A stretch of DNA of 64,000 bases from Microthrixaceae bacterium (GTDB lineage: Bacteria; Actinomycetota; Acidimicrobiia; Acidimicrobiales; Microtrichaceae), in contig JACJWI010000001.1 of NCBI GenBank assembly GCA_020637215.1, positions 1-64,000 of the forward strand, written 5' to 3'. Below the pieces are notes generated by a model that was not told the origin of the DNA, made no database searches, and was given only the letters and a program-made list of their open reading frames with translations. Positions 7,418 to 15,276 of the stretch are shown one piece after another (the first letter of the stretch is position 1; each line of letters opens with the position of its first letter). Position numbers and translations under genes: made by a program.

Positions 7418-10137
7418 GACCCGCCGTCCGGGGACAGGACGGCCCCGCTCGTGTTGACGGTGCTTCCGGCCTCGACCACACCGCGGAACAGGCTGTCGGC
7501 GGCCCGGCGGCACACCGCCGCGGTCCGCGGGTCGGCGGCGACCTCGCCGAGCTGCCGCATCAGGTCGATCAGCTGCTTGGTGTTGCGGACGAAGTCGCCT
7601 CCGGTCAGGTCGTCGTCGAGCACTGCGGCGAGGGGTCGTCCGGCGGCCCAACGGTGGGCGGTGGCCGCGAAGCCCGCGTCGGGGGCGCGGGTCTCGGGGA
7701 CCCGGGCGGCCCGCTCCCAACCGTTGAGGCGCGAGTGGATCTGCTCGAGCCGCTCGAAGCGACGCCGCAGCTCCGGACTCGGGTGCGTCGGAGGCGGCGG
7801 GGCGTCGGGGCTGCGGTGCTCGTAGGTGAAGCAGCTGACCATGGCGGCCATCGCCGGGGCGTCGAGGTCGGCGAGCAGGCCGTCGTCGAGCGCGAGCGAG
7901 ATGAGCAGGTCGCACTCGTGGTAGATCCGCCGCAGGCGCTCCCCGGAGTCGGTGAGCGACCATCCGCTCGTGCGACCCGAGCGCGCCAGCACCTCGAGCA
8001 CGGCGTCGAATCGGTTGACGAGCCCCGAACCACGCCGGGCGAGCCGACGACGTGCCACCTCGAGGTCGTGGGCGAGGCGGGCCCGTTCCCGGTGTCGGGC
8101 GACCACGGCGTCCCGGTCGTCGTCGTGGTGCAGGGGATGCGACTCGAGCGCAGCCCGCGCTGCCAGGTGTGCCTCGAGCACGGCGGGCTCGACGTCGTCG
8201 AGGTGGTCGTCGTGGCGTCGTCGTCCCTTGGCCGCCCTGCCCCGGGCGCCGCGCAGGTTGGTGCGCCGCAGGGCGGCCGCGGCGTCCCGTCGGTAGGCCG
8301 ACCGTCCCGGCTCGAACGGCACCGGGAGGTCCACCCGGGCGATGGGCCACACCGGCGAGGCCAGGTCCCTGGCGGTGAGCTCGATGTCGGCCCCGTTGGC
8401 TGCCACCGTCCGCACCCGCACGGCCCCACCCTTGCGGAACGCCACGGACAGCACGAGCAGGGGCTGTTCCGGCCGACCCGGATCACGATGCGGCACCGAC
8501 ACGACGTCGCCGGGGCTCAGCGCCGCGAGCGAGGCGCCGATGCGCTCCCGTCGGTCCTGGGGCCGAGGGGTCGTGGCCGCCAGGGTGTCGAGGGCCGCGA
8601 TGTAGTCGGCCACAGCTCGGTCGGCGTCGCCGTCGGGCGGGCCGCCGAGCAGGTCGAGCTCGGAGCGGATGTGGTCGAGCCGGGTCTGGAGCGTCACCGC
8701 GGCACGGTCGGCCTGGAACTGGGCGAAGGAGCGGGCGAGCACGGCGTGGGCGTCGTCGCGGTCGTAGCGGTGCACCAGGTTGGCCGCCATGTTGTAGGTG
8801 GGGCGGAACGCAGAGGTGAGCGGGAACTCCCGACTGGCGACGAGCCGTGCGATCTGGGCGAAGGTGACGAACGGCGACCACAGGACCACCGCGGTGCCCT
8901 GGTCGTCGATCCCCCGGCGGCCGGCGCGGCCGGTCAGCTGGGTGAACTGCGCCGGGGTCAGGAACTCGTGGGTGTCGCCGTTGTACTTGGTCAGCTTCTC
9001 GATCACCACCGACCGGGCCGGCATGTTGATGCCGAGGGCCAGGGTCTCGGTGGCGAAGACGACCTTGATCAGTCCCTCGTTGAAGCAGTCCTCGACGGCC
9101 TCCCGGAACGCCGGCACCATCCCGGCGTGGTGGGCGGCCACCCCCGCTTCGAGGGTGTCGAGCCACTGGTCGTAGTCGAGAGCGTCGAGATCGGAGTCGC
9201 TCAGCGTCGCGACACGCGCCTCGACCAGGGCCCGGATCCGGGAGCGTTCGGCGGCGTCGGTCAGGCGCAGCCCCGCGTCCCGGCAGTGCTGGGCCGCGTC
9301 GGTGCAGGCGGCCCGGCTGAAGATGAAGTAGATCGCCGGCAGGAGGCCCTCGTCGTCGAGGCGTTCGGCCACCTCGAGCCGGCGGGGCGTGCGGAAGCGA
9401 CGGCCGCCCCGGGGCCGGCCACCCCGTGGCCGGCCGGACCCGCCTCGGTGGCGTCCGGCGCCGGAGCGCTCCGCGTCGAAGCGGTCGGCCTCGGGGTTGG
9501 GTCGGCCGTCGACGAGGACCGGGAGCAGGTGGTCGCGCTCCGCCGAGCGGTCGCCGACCATGTAGAGGTTGTCGAGTCGGATCGGCCGGACGTGCTCGAT
9601 CACGGTGTCGGTGGGTCCGCGGAGGGCCTCGATCCACTCACCCAGCTCCGCCGCGTTGGACACCGTCGCGGACAGGCACACGAAGCGGACCGCCGCCGGG
9701 GTGTGGACCAGGACCTCCTCCCAGACCGGCCCCCGGTACGCGTCCTGGAGGAAGTGCACCTCGTCGAGCACGACCCACTGCAGGCCGTCCAGCGCCGGCG
9801 AACCGGCGTAGACCATGTTGCGCAGCACCTCGGTGGTCATGACCACCACCGGAGCGTCCGCGTTGACGGTGTGGTCGCCGGTGAGGAGGCCCACCCGGCC
9901 CGGGCCGAGCACGGCGACCAGATCCGCGTACTTCTGGTTGGACAGCGCCTTGATCGGGGCGGTGTAGAAGGCCTTTGCGCCAACGGCCAGAGCCCGGGCG
10001 ACGGCGTGCTCACCGACGACGGTCTTGCCCGACCCGGTCGGGGCGGACACCAGGACGTTGCGTCCGGCGTCGATGCCCTCGATCGCCTCGCGCTGGAAGC
10101 GGTCGAGGGGGAAGTCGTGGGCGAAGGGATCGGTCAG
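7414..10137 (-). CDS. helY: Ski2/Mtr4-like DEAD/DEAH-box helicase HelY
   Basis: A large superfamily-2 RNA/DNA helicase of ~907 residues. Motif I is APTGSGKTVVGEHA, motif II is VVLDEVHFLQD, motif III is CLSATVSNAAELGEWIEAL, motif V has LALGINMPARSVV and motif VI has QLTGRAGRRGID. The C-terminal ~400 residues are the helical extension typical of the HelY/Mtr4 group. The first ATG/GTG in frame (10050) would remove the conserved Q-motif-like stretch DFPLDRFQREAI, so translation probably begins at CTG 10137. That CTG overlaps the tatC stop (CTGA) and has a GGAG sequence upstream. In mycobacteria helY also follows tatA-tatC downstream of the pafABC genes. Confidence 0.9.
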   Translation of the reverse strand: MTDPFAHDFPLDRFQREAIEGIDAGRNVLVSAPTGSGKTVVGEHAVARALAVGAKAFYTAPIKALSNQKYADLVAVLGPGRVGLLTGDHTVNADAPVVVMTTEVLRNMVYAGSPALDGLQWVVLDEVHFLQDAYRGPVWEEVLVHTPAAVRFVCLSATVSNAAELGEWIEALRGPTDTVIEHVRPIRLDNLYMVGDRSAERDHLLPVLVDGRPNPEADRFDAERSGAGRHRGGSGRPRGGRPRGGRRFRTPRRLEVAERLDDEGLLPAIYFIFSRAACTDAAQHCRDAGLRLTDAAERSRIRALVEARVATLSDSDLDALDYDQWLDTLEAGVAAHHAGMVPAFREAVEDCFNEGLIKVVFATETLALGINMPARSVVIEKLTKYNGDTHEFLTPAQFTQLTGRAGRRGIDDQGTAVVLWSPFVTFAQIARLVASREFPLTSAFRPTYNMAANLVHRYDRDDAHAVLARSFAQFQADRAAVTLQTRLDHIRSELDLLGGPPDGDADRAVADYIAALDTLAATTPRPQDRRERIGASLAALSPGDVVSVPHRDPGRPEQPLLVLSVAFRKGGAVRVRTVAANGADIELTARDLASPVWPIARVDLPVPFEPGRSAYRRDAAAALRRTNLRGARGRAAKGRRRHDDHLDDVEPAVLEAHLAARAALESHPLHHDDDRDAVVARHRERARLAHDLEVARRRLARRGSGLVNRFDAVLEVLARSGRTSGWSLTDSGERLRRIYHECDLLISLALDDGLLADLDAPAMAAMVSCFTYEHRSPDAPPPPTHPSPELRRRFERLEQIHSRLNGWERAARVPETRAPDAGFAATAHRWAAGRPLAAVLDDDLTGGDFVRNTKQLIDLMRQLGEVAADPRTAAVCRRAADSLFRGVVEAGSTVNTSGAVLSPDGGS

Positions 10138-11042
10138 GACCCGTCTCCGTCGGTCGTGTCGGGCTCGGTCGGGCCGGGCCCGGTCTCGGCCGCATCGGGC
10201 TCGGCCGTGGCGGCCTCGGCACGACGGGCGGCCCGGGCGGCCCGCCGCTCCTTCTCCGCCTCGGCCTCACGGCTGGCGGCCTTGCGCTTGCGGCGGTTCC
10301 AGAGACGCCCGATCACGATGCTGATCTCGTAGAAGAGGTACATCGGGATGGCCAGGGCGAACATCGAGATCGGATCGCCGCTCGGGGTGATCCCCGCGGC
10401 GATGATCGTGATCAGCACGATCGCCTGGCGTCGCCACGACGACAGCCGCTCAGGGGTGACGACGCCGATCATCTGAAGGGCGACGACCACCACCGGGAAC
10501 TGGAACCCCACCCCGAACGCCAACATCATGAACAACGCCAGCTTGACGAAGTTCCCGATGCCCGAGCGGATCTCGACGTCGGGTCCGCCGATGCTGACCA
10601 GGAAGTTCACCGCCTGGGTGAGGGTCAGGTAGGCGGTGACGGCGCCGGCGACGAACAGCACCATGGCCGACACGGTGAAGGCCAGGGCGTAGCGCCGCTC
10701 CTTCTTGTAGAGGCCGGGGGCGATGAATCGCCACAGCTGCCACAGGATCACCGGCATCGCCAGGAAGAGCGCCCCGTAGCCGGCGATGCGCAGACGAAGC
10801 GTGAACGGGTCGAGCAGGTTGGTCTCGAGGAACTTGCAGCTGGCGTCGGGGTCGAGGTTGGTCAGCGCGTCGCAGTACGGCGCGTTGAGGACGTCGATCA
10901 TCCACGGGTACAGGAACCACGCCGGGATGAGCATGGCCGCGACCGTGCCCACGCAGATGAGCAGGCGTCGACGCAGCTCGCGCAGGTGATCGCCCAGCGC
11001 CATCGAGGCGCCCTCTCGTTCGGCTCCCTTCAGGACGGCCAC
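10134..11042 (-). CDS. tatC: twin-arginine translocase subunit TatC
   Basis: An integral membrane protein of the Tat pathway, which exports folded proteins with RR signal peptides. It shows the TatC N-terminal motif MALGDHLRELRRRLL, six hydrophobic segments, the periplasmic F-x-L-R motif (DPFTLRLRIAGYGAL), a conserved KKERRYALAF loop and GITPSGDPISMFALAIPMYL. The C-terminus carries a ~55-residue charged Arg/Glu/Ala-rich tail, longer than in E. coli TatC. GTG 11042 follows the tatB stop by 2 bp; ATG 11003 (MALGDHL, preceded by GAGGG) is an equally plausible start. Confidence 0.95.
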   Translation of the reverse strand: MAVLKGAEREGASMALGDHLRELRRRLLICVGTVAAMLIPAWFLYPWMIDVLNAPYCDALTNLDPDASCKFLETNLLDPFTLRLRIAGYGALFLAMPVILWQLWRFIAPGLYKKERRYALAFTVSAMVLFVAGAVTAYLTLTQAVNFLVSIGGPDVEIRSGIGNFVKLALFMMLAFGVGFQFPVVVVALQMIGVVTPERLSSWRRQAIVLITIIAAGITPSGDPISMFALAIPMYLFYEISIVIGRLWNRRKRKAASREAEAEKERRAARAARRAEAATAEPDAAETGPGPTEPDTTDGDGS

Positions 11043-11044
11043 GG

Positions 11045-11449
11045 TCAGGCGGTCTCCCGCTCCCCGGTGTCGTCCCCGGAGTCGTCCCCGGTGGAAGCAT
11101 CCTCAGCCGGGTCGGTCCCCGTCGGTTCGGCCGCAGCCCCCGATTCGGTCGCCGCGTCGATCGAGGCGCGTTCGCTCCGGGCCCGTTCGTCGGCCTCGGC
11201 CTCGAGCGCGTACTCGGCGAGCTTCTGGCGGGGTCGGGCCGCCAGGTCCCCGAGCTCGCGCAGCGGTTGCATGGCCGGATCGTCCATGACGCCCTGCACC
11301 TGCCCCTGGAGGCCCGAGGACATGGTCTTGAGCTTGGCGATCATCTTCCCGGCGCTCTTGGCCATCTCGGGGATGCGCTCGGGTCCGAGCACGACCAGGG
11401 CCAGGATCAGGATGACGAGCAGCTCACCGCCGCCGAAGTTCTGGATCAT
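11045..11449 (-). CDS. tatB: TatA/TatB-family translocase subunit, TatB type
   Basis: A 134-residue protein with a single N-terminal membrane helix (GGGELLVILILALVVLGPERIPE) followed by an amphipathic helix (MAKSAGKMIAKLKTMSSGL) and a long acidic tail. The GPERIP hinge is the TatB pattern; TatA proteins usually have FGxKKLP. It forms the receptor complex with TatC for twin-arginine precursors. In mycobacteria the gene at this locus is named tatA. The ATG overlaps the stop of a 14-codon upstream reading frame, so its translation may depend on that frame. Confidence 0.9.
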   Translation of the reverse strand: MIQNFGGGELLVILILALVVLGPERIPEMAKSAGKMIAKLKTMSSGLQGQVQGVMDDPAMQPLRELGDLAARPRQKLAEYALEAEADERARSERASIDAATESGAAAEPTGTDPAEDASTGDDSGDDTGERETA

Positions 11450-11490
11450 CGGCCCGGGTGGAACCGGGGCTCCGAGGCCCGTGACGACAT
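11446..11490 (-). CDS. 14-codon upstream reading frame coupled to tatB
   Basis: A minimal frame encoding MSSRASEPRFHPGR. Its TGA overlaps the tatB ATG (ATGA). The ATG at 11490 lies 7 nt downstream of a TACGCT hexamer with no room for a ribosome-binding site, while tatB itself has no clear Shine-Dalgarno sequence. This is what a leaderless leader peptide feeding ribosomes to tatB would look like. It is inferred from sequence only. Confidence 0.5.
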   Translation of the reverse strand: MSSRASEPRFHPGR

Positions 11491-11497
11491 GGTGCTC

Positions 11498-11503
11498 AGC
11501 GTA
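11498..11503 (-). promoter_or_regulatory. -10 element (TACGCT) for the tatBC-helY operon
   Basis: It lies between the hairpin that follows the zinc-ribbon gene and the leader ATG at 11490 (7-nt gap). Probable start point of the uORF-tatB-tatC-helY transcript. Confidence 0.5.
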
Positions 11504-11510
11504 CCGGTCG

Positions 11511-11543
11511 GGGCCGGGGTGTCGGCCACCGCCGTCCCGGCCC
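11511..11543 (-). terminator. hairpin after the zinc-ribbon gene
   Basis: An 8-bp perfect stem (GGGCCGGG 11511-11518 with CCCGGCCC 11536-11543, 17-nt loop) begins 3 bp after the zinc-ribbon stop and precedes the tatB promoter. Probable terminator separating the two transcripts. Confidence 0.5.
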
Positions 11544-11545
11544 GC

Positions 11546-11875
11546 TCAGCGGTCGTTGATCGCGGTGAGGGTGGTGAACCAGTCCGGGGTGGAGAGCAGG
11601 TCGTGGAAGTCGAGCACGTCGTCGTGGGTGATCGGTGCGCCTCCGCGGCGCTCGGTCAGCTCGGCGGGCAGGTGCCACTCGGTGCTGTGCACCCCGGCGG
11701 CGAGGAGGACGTCGACGACGTGCTGCTCGGCGGGACGCACCTCGATCATGCGGCACACCGGACAGCGGAACAGGTACGTCGCCGACTCGTCGTCGCGGCA
11801 CTGGCGGACCCGCAGGTCCCGGGAGCGGAGCTCCACGTCGCCGCAGTCGCTGCATGTCGCTCGGATGAGTGCCAT
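11546..11875 (-). CDS. small zinc-ribbon hypothetical protein
   Basis: A 109-residue protein with two Cys pairs, CSDCG near residue 8 and CPVC near residue 37, spaced as in a zinc ribbon, with ELRSRDLRVRQCRDDESATY between. The C-terminal half (LPAELTERRGGAPITHDDVL) is mostly helical and acidic. Similar small actinobacterial proteins are known only as hypotheticals. ATG 11875 is preferred over an upstream GTG at 11908 because GAGGAG lies 10 nt upstream and the zinc ribbon starts directly after it. Confidence 0.65.
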   Translation of the reverse strand: MALIRATCSDCGDVELRSRDLRVRQCRDDESATYLFRCPVCRMIEVRPAEQHVVDVLLAAGVHSTEWHLPAELTERRGGAPITHDDVLDFHDLLSTPDWFTTLTAINDR

Positions 11876-12031
11876 CGTCGGGTGTCTCCTCGCTGAGGTG
11901 CTCCACATCTCTTCGGTCCGGACCCCGTTCAGGTTGAAAACTCCGGCTCAGGAATCTCGCGACCTGACCGATGGTCAGCGACGACGACGATCGGCCGGAA
12001 CGGGCTCCGGGCGTGCCACGATGGCCGCTGC

Positions 12032-12760
12032 ATGGCCGAGCGACTCCCCTCCCTCGTGGACCCGCCGATCCTCTTCGCACACCGTGGGGCCCGCGCCCAT
12101 GCCCCCGAGAACACCATCGAGGCGTTCACCCTCGCCCTGCGACTGGGCGCCACCGGCGTGGAGAGCGACGTGTGGGCGACCGCGGACGGCGCCGCGGTGC
12201 TGGACCACGACGGTCTGGTGCGACGGGGCCTGCGTCGCAGCGCCATCGGCGGCTTGCCCCGGGCCGATCTCCCTGAGGCCATCCCCACGCTCGACGAGAT
12301 GTACGAGGCGATCGGATCCGACGTCCAGGTCTCACTCGACGTCAAGGACCCCGACGTGCTCGACGAGGTCCTGGCCGTCGCCCGCCGGGCCGGGGCCTCG
12401 GAGAACCTGTGGCTGTGCCACCCGGATCTCGACCTGCTGGCCGACTGGAAGCAGCGGTGCGGAGCGGTGCGCCTGGTGCACTCCACTCGGCTGGGGGCTC
12501 TCGGCGGGAAGCCGGAACCCCATGCGGCGCGGCTGCGCGAGCTCGGCATCGACGCGGTGAACCTCCACCACTCGGAGTGGTCCGGGGGGATGGTCGCCCT
12601 CTACCACCGCTTCCGGAGGGTGGCGTTCGGATGGGACGCCCAGCACGAGCGGGTGATCCGGTCGCTGCTGGGCACCGGCATCGACGGGGTGTTCTCCGAT
12701 CACGTCGACCGCCTGGTCGACGTGGCCGGCGAGGGATCCGAACCCGGACCGACGTGGTGA
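12032..12760 (+). CDS. glycerophosphodiester phosphodiesterase
   Basis: A 242-residue GDPD-family hydrolase that releases glycerol-3-phosphate from glycerophosphodiesters. Conserved parts are ILFAHRGARAHAPENTIEAF (catalytic His in HRG; E of PENT), VESDVWATADGAAVLDHD (metal-binding E-x-D and the second catalytic His in DHD), IPTLDEMYEAIG and a C-terminal GIDGVFSDHVDRLVD. There is no signal peptide, so it is probably cytoplasmic. It is the only plus-strand gene in an otherwise minus-strand stretch, and its 3' end converges on lepB with a 19-bp gap. Confidence 0.9.
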   Translation: MAERLPSLVDPPILFAHRGARAHAPENTIEAFTLALRLGATGVESDVWATADGAAVLDHDGLVRRGLRRSAIGGLPRADLPEAIPTLDEMYEAIGSDVQVSLDVKDPDVLDEVLAVARRAGASENLWLCHPDLDLLADWKQRCGAVRLVHSTRLGALGGKPEPHAARLRELGIDAVNLHHSEWSGGMVALYHRFRRVAFGWDAQHERVIRSLLGTGIDGVFSDHVDRLVDVAGEGSEPGPTW

Positions 12761-12779
12761 TCCCCGTCGACCCAGGACG

Positions 12780-13376
12780 CTAGAGAGACCCGATGCGCGC
12801 GGGTGGCCACATGCGCATGAACGCCCGACCCACGATCGTGTCCTCGGGAACGGGCCCGAAGACCCGGCTGTCGGCCGAGTCGCCGCGGTTGTCGCCCATC
12901 ACCCAGACGTGGCCCTCGGGCACCGTCACCGGCTCATCCATGCCATCGGTGACGACCCCCTTCTGCAGGTACGGCTCCTCGAGCAGACGACCGTTGACGT
13001 AGACCTTGCCGTCGCGGGACTGCACAGTGTCGCCGGGCCGCCCGATCACCCGCTTTATCAGGTCCTTGGGGTCGTCGGGGCCGCCGGAGAGGGATGCGGG
13101 GCGGGTGAAGACGATGACGTCACCCCGGTTGACGTCGTGGAGGTCGTAGCTCAGCTTGTTGACCAGCACCCGGTCCCCCTTGACCAAGGTCATCTCCATG
13201 GATGGCGACGGGATCTCGAAGGCCTGGACCAGGAAGGTCTTCACCAGGAAGGCGACCAGGATGGCGCCGACGATGACCACCGCCCACTCGACCATGTTCC
13301 GGGTCGAGGAGCGTGTGCGGGTCCGTGCGGCGGGCCGGCCCGACGCTGCGGGCTGATCGACGGTCGGCTCGGACAT
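12780..13376 (-). CDS. lepB: signal peptidase I
   Basis: A 198-residue type I leader peptidase that removes signal peptides at the outer face of the membrane. One membrane segment (MVEWAVVIVGAILVAFLVKT) precedes the serine box FEIPSPSMEMTL with the catalytic Ser. Then come GDRVLVNKLSY, DLIKRVIGRPGDTV with the general-base Lys, and the C-terminal VMGDNRGDSADSRVFGPV box. The start ATG 13376 gives a short cytoplasmic N-terminus and has a TAGCCT hexamer 7 nt upstream. It directly follows pafC downstream, an unusual neighbour for the pupylation genes. Confidence 0.95.
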   Translation of the reverse strand: MSEPTVDQPAASGRPAARTRTRSSTRNMVEWAVVIVGAILVAFLVKTFLVQAFEIPSPSMEMTLVKGDRVLVNKLSYDLHDVNRGDVIVFTRPASLSGGPDDPKDLIKRVIGRPGDTVQSRDGKVYVNGRLLEEPYLQKGVVTDGMDEPVTVPEGHVWVMGDNRGDSADSRVFGPVPEDTIVGRAFMRMWPPARIGSL

Positions 13377-13383
13377 CGATGGG

Positions 13384-13389
13384 AGGCTA
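13384..13389 (-). promoter_or_regulatory. -10 element (TAGCCT) for lepB
   Basis: It ends 7 nt before ATG 13376 with no ribosome-binding site between, consistent with a leaderless lepB transcript separate from pafBC. Confidence 0.5.
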
Positions 13390-13396
13390 TCGGTGC

Positions 13397-14341
13397 TCAG
13401 CGGTACCGCCGCAGCACCCGTCGGGCCGCGGTGGCGCCCAGCGGTCGCAGGTCGTCGCCGGTGTCGACGTCGCGCGCTTCGACCGTGGGGCCGAGGCGCA
13501 GCAGCAACCGCTGCAGCCAGGGCTCGGCGGTGACCCGCAGCACGACCCGGATCCGGCCGTCGGCGTCGGTGGTCACCGATTCGGTCGGCACCGCGTCGAC
13601 GATCCACTCGTCCTCGGCGCCGACGACCAGCGCCACCGGTCGGCCGTCGCTCAGGTCGAGCACGTCGGCCTGTTCGACGTTCGGGTGGTCGTCGACCGCG
13701 TCGCCGGTCGGCACCGCGGTGTCGATGCGGTCGACCCGGAACTCCCGGACCCCTCCGGCGCGGTGGCACCAGGCCCGCAGGTACCAGTGGCCGTCGCGGG
13801 CCGACAGGCGCAGCGGGTCCACCTCGCGCTCGGTGCGCTCGTCGCGTCCGAACGAGTAGTAGTCGATCCGCAGGCGCTGCCCGGCGTCGGTGGCTCGGCG
13901 CACGGCGTCGAGCACGTCGGGATCGGCGTCGCCGAGGCGTACGTCGACGGAGTCGTCGGCTCCGTCGCCGAGGACGGCGGCGAGCTTGGCCACGGCCCGT
14001 GCCAGCACCGGGTCCGGGTCGGGTCTGTCGAGCAGCGCTTGGCCTGCCGCGTACAGGACCAGGGCCTCGTCGGGGGTCAGCCGCAGCGGACGTCGGAAGT
14101 AGTCGCCGAGGTGGATCTGGATCCGCCCGTCGTCCTCGACGTAGGCGTCGACGCGGGCATCGGGGGTGAACGGGTGGATGCCGACCTCGTACATGAGCAG
14201 GTCGAGGTCGGCCCGCAGGTCCCGCTCGGTCATGCCGAAGCGGTCGCAGACCTGCTGGACGGTGGTTCCGGGCTCCTCGACGATCCACGGCAGGACCGAC
14301 AGGATCCGCTCGACGCGCTCGGACGCGGTGGCGGGACTCAT
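13397..14341 (-). CDS. pafC: WYL-domain regulator PafC
   Basis: A 314-residue transcription factor subunit. It has an N-terminal winged-helix region (ERVERILSVLPWIVEE with TVQQVCDRFGMTERDLRADL) and a central WYL domain (QRLRIDYYSFGRDERTEREV, then GHWYLRAWCHRAGGVREFRV) followed by the C-terminal WCX-type segment. In mycobacteria PafB and PafC form a heterodimer that activates most DNA-damage genes independently of LexA. The ATG overlaps the pafB stop (ATGA), so the pair is translationally coupled, matching equimolar assembly. Confidence 0.9.
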   Translation of the reverse strand: MSPATASERVERILSVLPWIVEEPGTTVQQVCDRFGMTERDLRADLDLLMYEVGIHPFTPDARVDAYVEDDGRIQIHLGDYFRRPLRLTPDEALVLYAAGQALLDRPDPDPVLARAVAKLAAVLGDGADDSVDVRLGDADPDVLDAVRRATDAGQRLRIDYYSFGRDERTEREVDPLRLSARDGHWYLRAWCHRAGGVREFRVDRIDTAVPTGDAVDDHPNVEQADVLDLSDGRPVALVVGAEDEWIVDAVPTESVTTDADGRIRVVLRVTAEPWLQRLLLRLGPTVEARDVDTGDDLRPLGATAARRVLRRYR

Positions 14342-15270
14342 GACGACAGCCTCTCGAACCCGCCCAGCCAGTCGATGAGGTCGCGGCGGTGCCCGGGCGG
14401 GTCGAGCAGCTCGGCGTGGTCCAGGTGGGACAGCACGAAGCTGCGCAGGCCGGCGGGGTTGCGGACCTCGAGCTCGATCACGACCGATCCGTCGGGCTGG
14501 GTGGCGCTGACCGTCAGCTCGGGATCCTCGGCCAGGACCGAGGCGGCCACCGTGGGCTCGAGCAGTACGTGCGCGGTCTCGGCCGGTCCCGGGCCGAGCT
14601 CCCACGGCCGCAGGCGCACCCCGGGGAGGTCGTCGGGTGGGGTGAACGCACCGGCGTCGCCGGCGGTGACGGGACCCGCGACCCGGTCCAGTCGGAAGCT
14701 GCGGGTGGCGTCGCGGTCCAGGTCGTGGCCGCTCACGTACCACTGCCCCTGCTCGTACTGCAGCCGGTGGGGCTCGAGGTGCCGCTCGTCGCCGGAATAG
14801 CCGAACGTGATGACCGCGTGGTCGAGCACGGCAGCGAACACCACGGCCAGGGCGTCGGGTGCGTCGAGCGAGCCGACCGGTGCCGCTGCTGCTCCCCCGC
14901 CGGTCCCGCCGAGCTTGCGCAGTGCGTCCTCGACCTCGTCGACGGGGATGCCGACCAGCCGGACCGAGGTCGCCGCCAGGTGGAGGGCCGCCAGCTCCTC
15001 GGGGCTCAACCCCGGGTCGGCCAGCTCGTAGCGGTCCCGGCGGATCCGGTAGGCCGCCCGTGGTTGCTCGGTGTGGGCGACCATCACCGTCTCGACGGGG
15101 ACGCCGGCCTGGCGCAGCTCGTCCTTGTCGCGCTCGAAGGTCCGCCGGAACGTGTCGTCGGAGTGCGACTCGTAGCCCGGGACCCGTTCGCGGATCTCCT
15201 CGGCGGTGAGCGGCACGCTGGAGGCCTGCAGTGCGGCGACGATGTTGAGGAGGCGGTCGACCTTGGCCAC
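14338..15270 (-). CDS. pafB: WYL-domain regulator PafB
   Basis: A 310-residue partner of PafC with the same architecture: an N-terminal winged helix (MAKVDRLLNIVAALQASSVP, then TAEEIRERVPGY), a WYL domain (DHAVITFGYSGDERHLEPHR, then QWYVSGHDLDRDATRSFRLD) and a C-terminal extension. The two paralogues probably arose by duplication. The GTG start lies 8 nt after a TACACT hexamer that overlaps the stop region of the DUF3866 gene, so pafBC seems to have its own leaderless promoter in addition to any read-through from pafA. Confidence 0.9.
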   Translation of the reverse strand: MAKVDRLLNIVAALQASSVPLTAEEIRERVPGYESHSDDTFRRTFERDKDELRQAGVPVETVMVAHTEQPRAAYRIRRDRYELADPGLSPEELAALHLAATSVRLVGIPVDEVEDALRKLGGTGGGAAAAPVGSLDAPDALAVVFAAVLDHAVITFGYSGDERHLEPHRLQYEQGQWYVSGHDLDRDATRSFRLDRVAGPVTAGDAGAFTPPDDLPGVRLRPWELGPGPAETAHVLLEPTVAASVLAEDPELTVSATQPDGSVVIELEVRNPAGLRSFVLSHLDHAELLDPPGHRRDLIDWLGGFERLSS

Positions 15271-15276
15271 GGCGGG

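Noticed and set aside
7384..10332. Very long plus-strand open frame opposite helY
   Set aside because: It has Gly/Val/Arg/His-rich low-complexity translation with no domain. The minus strand encodes all helicase motifs, so this is a GC-rich shadow frame.
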